A stretch of DNA of 5,970 nt from an uncultured Sutterella sp. Its GTDB lineage: Bacteria; Pseudomonadota; Gammaproteobacteria; Burkholderiales; Burkholderiaceae_F. Position 1 is the stretch's first letter, and the number at the start of each line of letters is the position of its first letter. The translations under genes were made by a program, and so were the position numbers. Location: contig URYO01000084.1 in NCBI GenBank assembly GCA_900552195.1, positions 1-5,970 on the forward strand, in the 5' to 3' direction. The notes beneath the pieces are model-generated. The model did no database searches and was not told the origin of the DNA. It was given only the letters and a program-made list of their open reading frames with translations. This document shows, one piece after another, positions 5,580 to 5,970 of this stretch.

Positions 5580-5970
5580 AAACTCTTCGATTTTTTCCAA
5601 GTTATAGACGACAGAATCAAATTCTTCCCAATCGATTTCCGGCTGAGAAAAGGTTCCGACTCCTTCAAAACCGGAAAAAGAGGTCTCCGAAAGCTGCGGC
5701 GCAGAAGCACTGGCTTTTGCTTTTCTGTCTTCTTTATTCAAAATTTCTCTTGCCGCATCAATACGATAGCCGTCCCCATAAAGAAGCTCCCGTATTCTGC
5801 GGGCAATCAAAATATCTTTTGCGCGGTAAGCACGCTGGCTCCCGCGCTTCATCGGTCTGAGCTGAGAAAATTCTTTTTCCCAAAACCTCAGGACATAATC
5901 TTTTACACCGCAAAGTGAGCTCGCTTCCCGAATCGGGAAATACCTTTTCGAAGGTATCGGCGGCAATTCA
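5568..5970 (-). CDS. MerR-type transcriptional regulator, N-terminus outside window
   Basis: 133 residues are visible up to the TAA at 5568-5570, and the frame stays open through the right edge. An in-frame TTG at 5964-5966 could start translation. However, related proteins usually carry several residues before the conserved PPIPSKRYF, so the true start probably lies outside. A MerR winged-helix DNA-binding domain is clear: [20 protein letters not shown] (helix-turn-helix), RFWEKEF, then [19 protein letters not shown] short low-complexity linker ([10 protein letters not shown]) and an acidic tail ending EKIEEFLHN follow, with no metal-binding cysteine pattern. It matches the small MerR-like regulator found between ihfA and tRNA-Pro in many betaproteobacteria. 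Its targets are unknown to me. The ihfA neighbour cannot be confirmed here. Confidence 0.88.
   Translation of the reverse strand, partial: ELPPIPSKRYFPIREASSLCGVKDYVLRFWEKEFSQLRPMKRGSQRAYRAKDILIARRIRELLYGDGYRIDAAREILNKEDRKAKASASAPQLSETSFSGFEGVGTFSQPEIDWEEFDSVVYNLEKIEEFLHN

Overview
The window reads as a stretch of betaproteobacterial chromosome, most likely Burkholderiales and perhaps the gut family Sutterellaceae (Sutterella/Parasutterella-like). This rests on gene order and protein motifs, not on a database search. A MerR-type regulator next to a tRNA-Pro, and a surE-nlpD-(rpoS)-rlmD neighbourhood, are familiar in that group. Base composition looks moderate, lower than in most Burkholderiales. 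Every gene I can support lies on the minus strand, so the window is best read from right to left.

From the right edge: the C-terminal 133 residues of a MerR-type regulator whose start lies outside the window; tRNA-Pro(GGG) with an encoded CCA end and a strong intrinsic terminator; a COG0731-type radical SAM protein of unknown role; then about 460 bases without a long gene. That gap holds a compact transcription unit: a Pho-box-like promoter (4555-4588), a 50-residue basic ORF with a good ribosome binding site (4368-4520), and two hairpins, the second resembling a terminator.

The left two thirds is a tight set: surE (nucleotide 5'-phosphatase), nlpD (LysM plus degenerate M23 lipoprotein), rlmD (23S rRNA m5U methyltransferase with a 4Fe-4S motif), and two unrecognised multi-pass membrane proteins, the second cut by the left edge. 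Gaps are 85, 20, 5 and 23 bases. Candidate promoters precede surE and nlpD. The last four genes probably share transcription, and the first membrane gene may be translationally coupled to rlmD. Neither pcm nor rpoS is present between surE and rlmD, where many relatives carry them.

The most interesting signal is the putative PhoB-controlled unit encoding an unfamiliar 50-residue protein (or an sRNA). Next are the missing rpoS/pcm and the pair of unknown membrane proteins. No mobile element, CRISPR array or integrase is visible.
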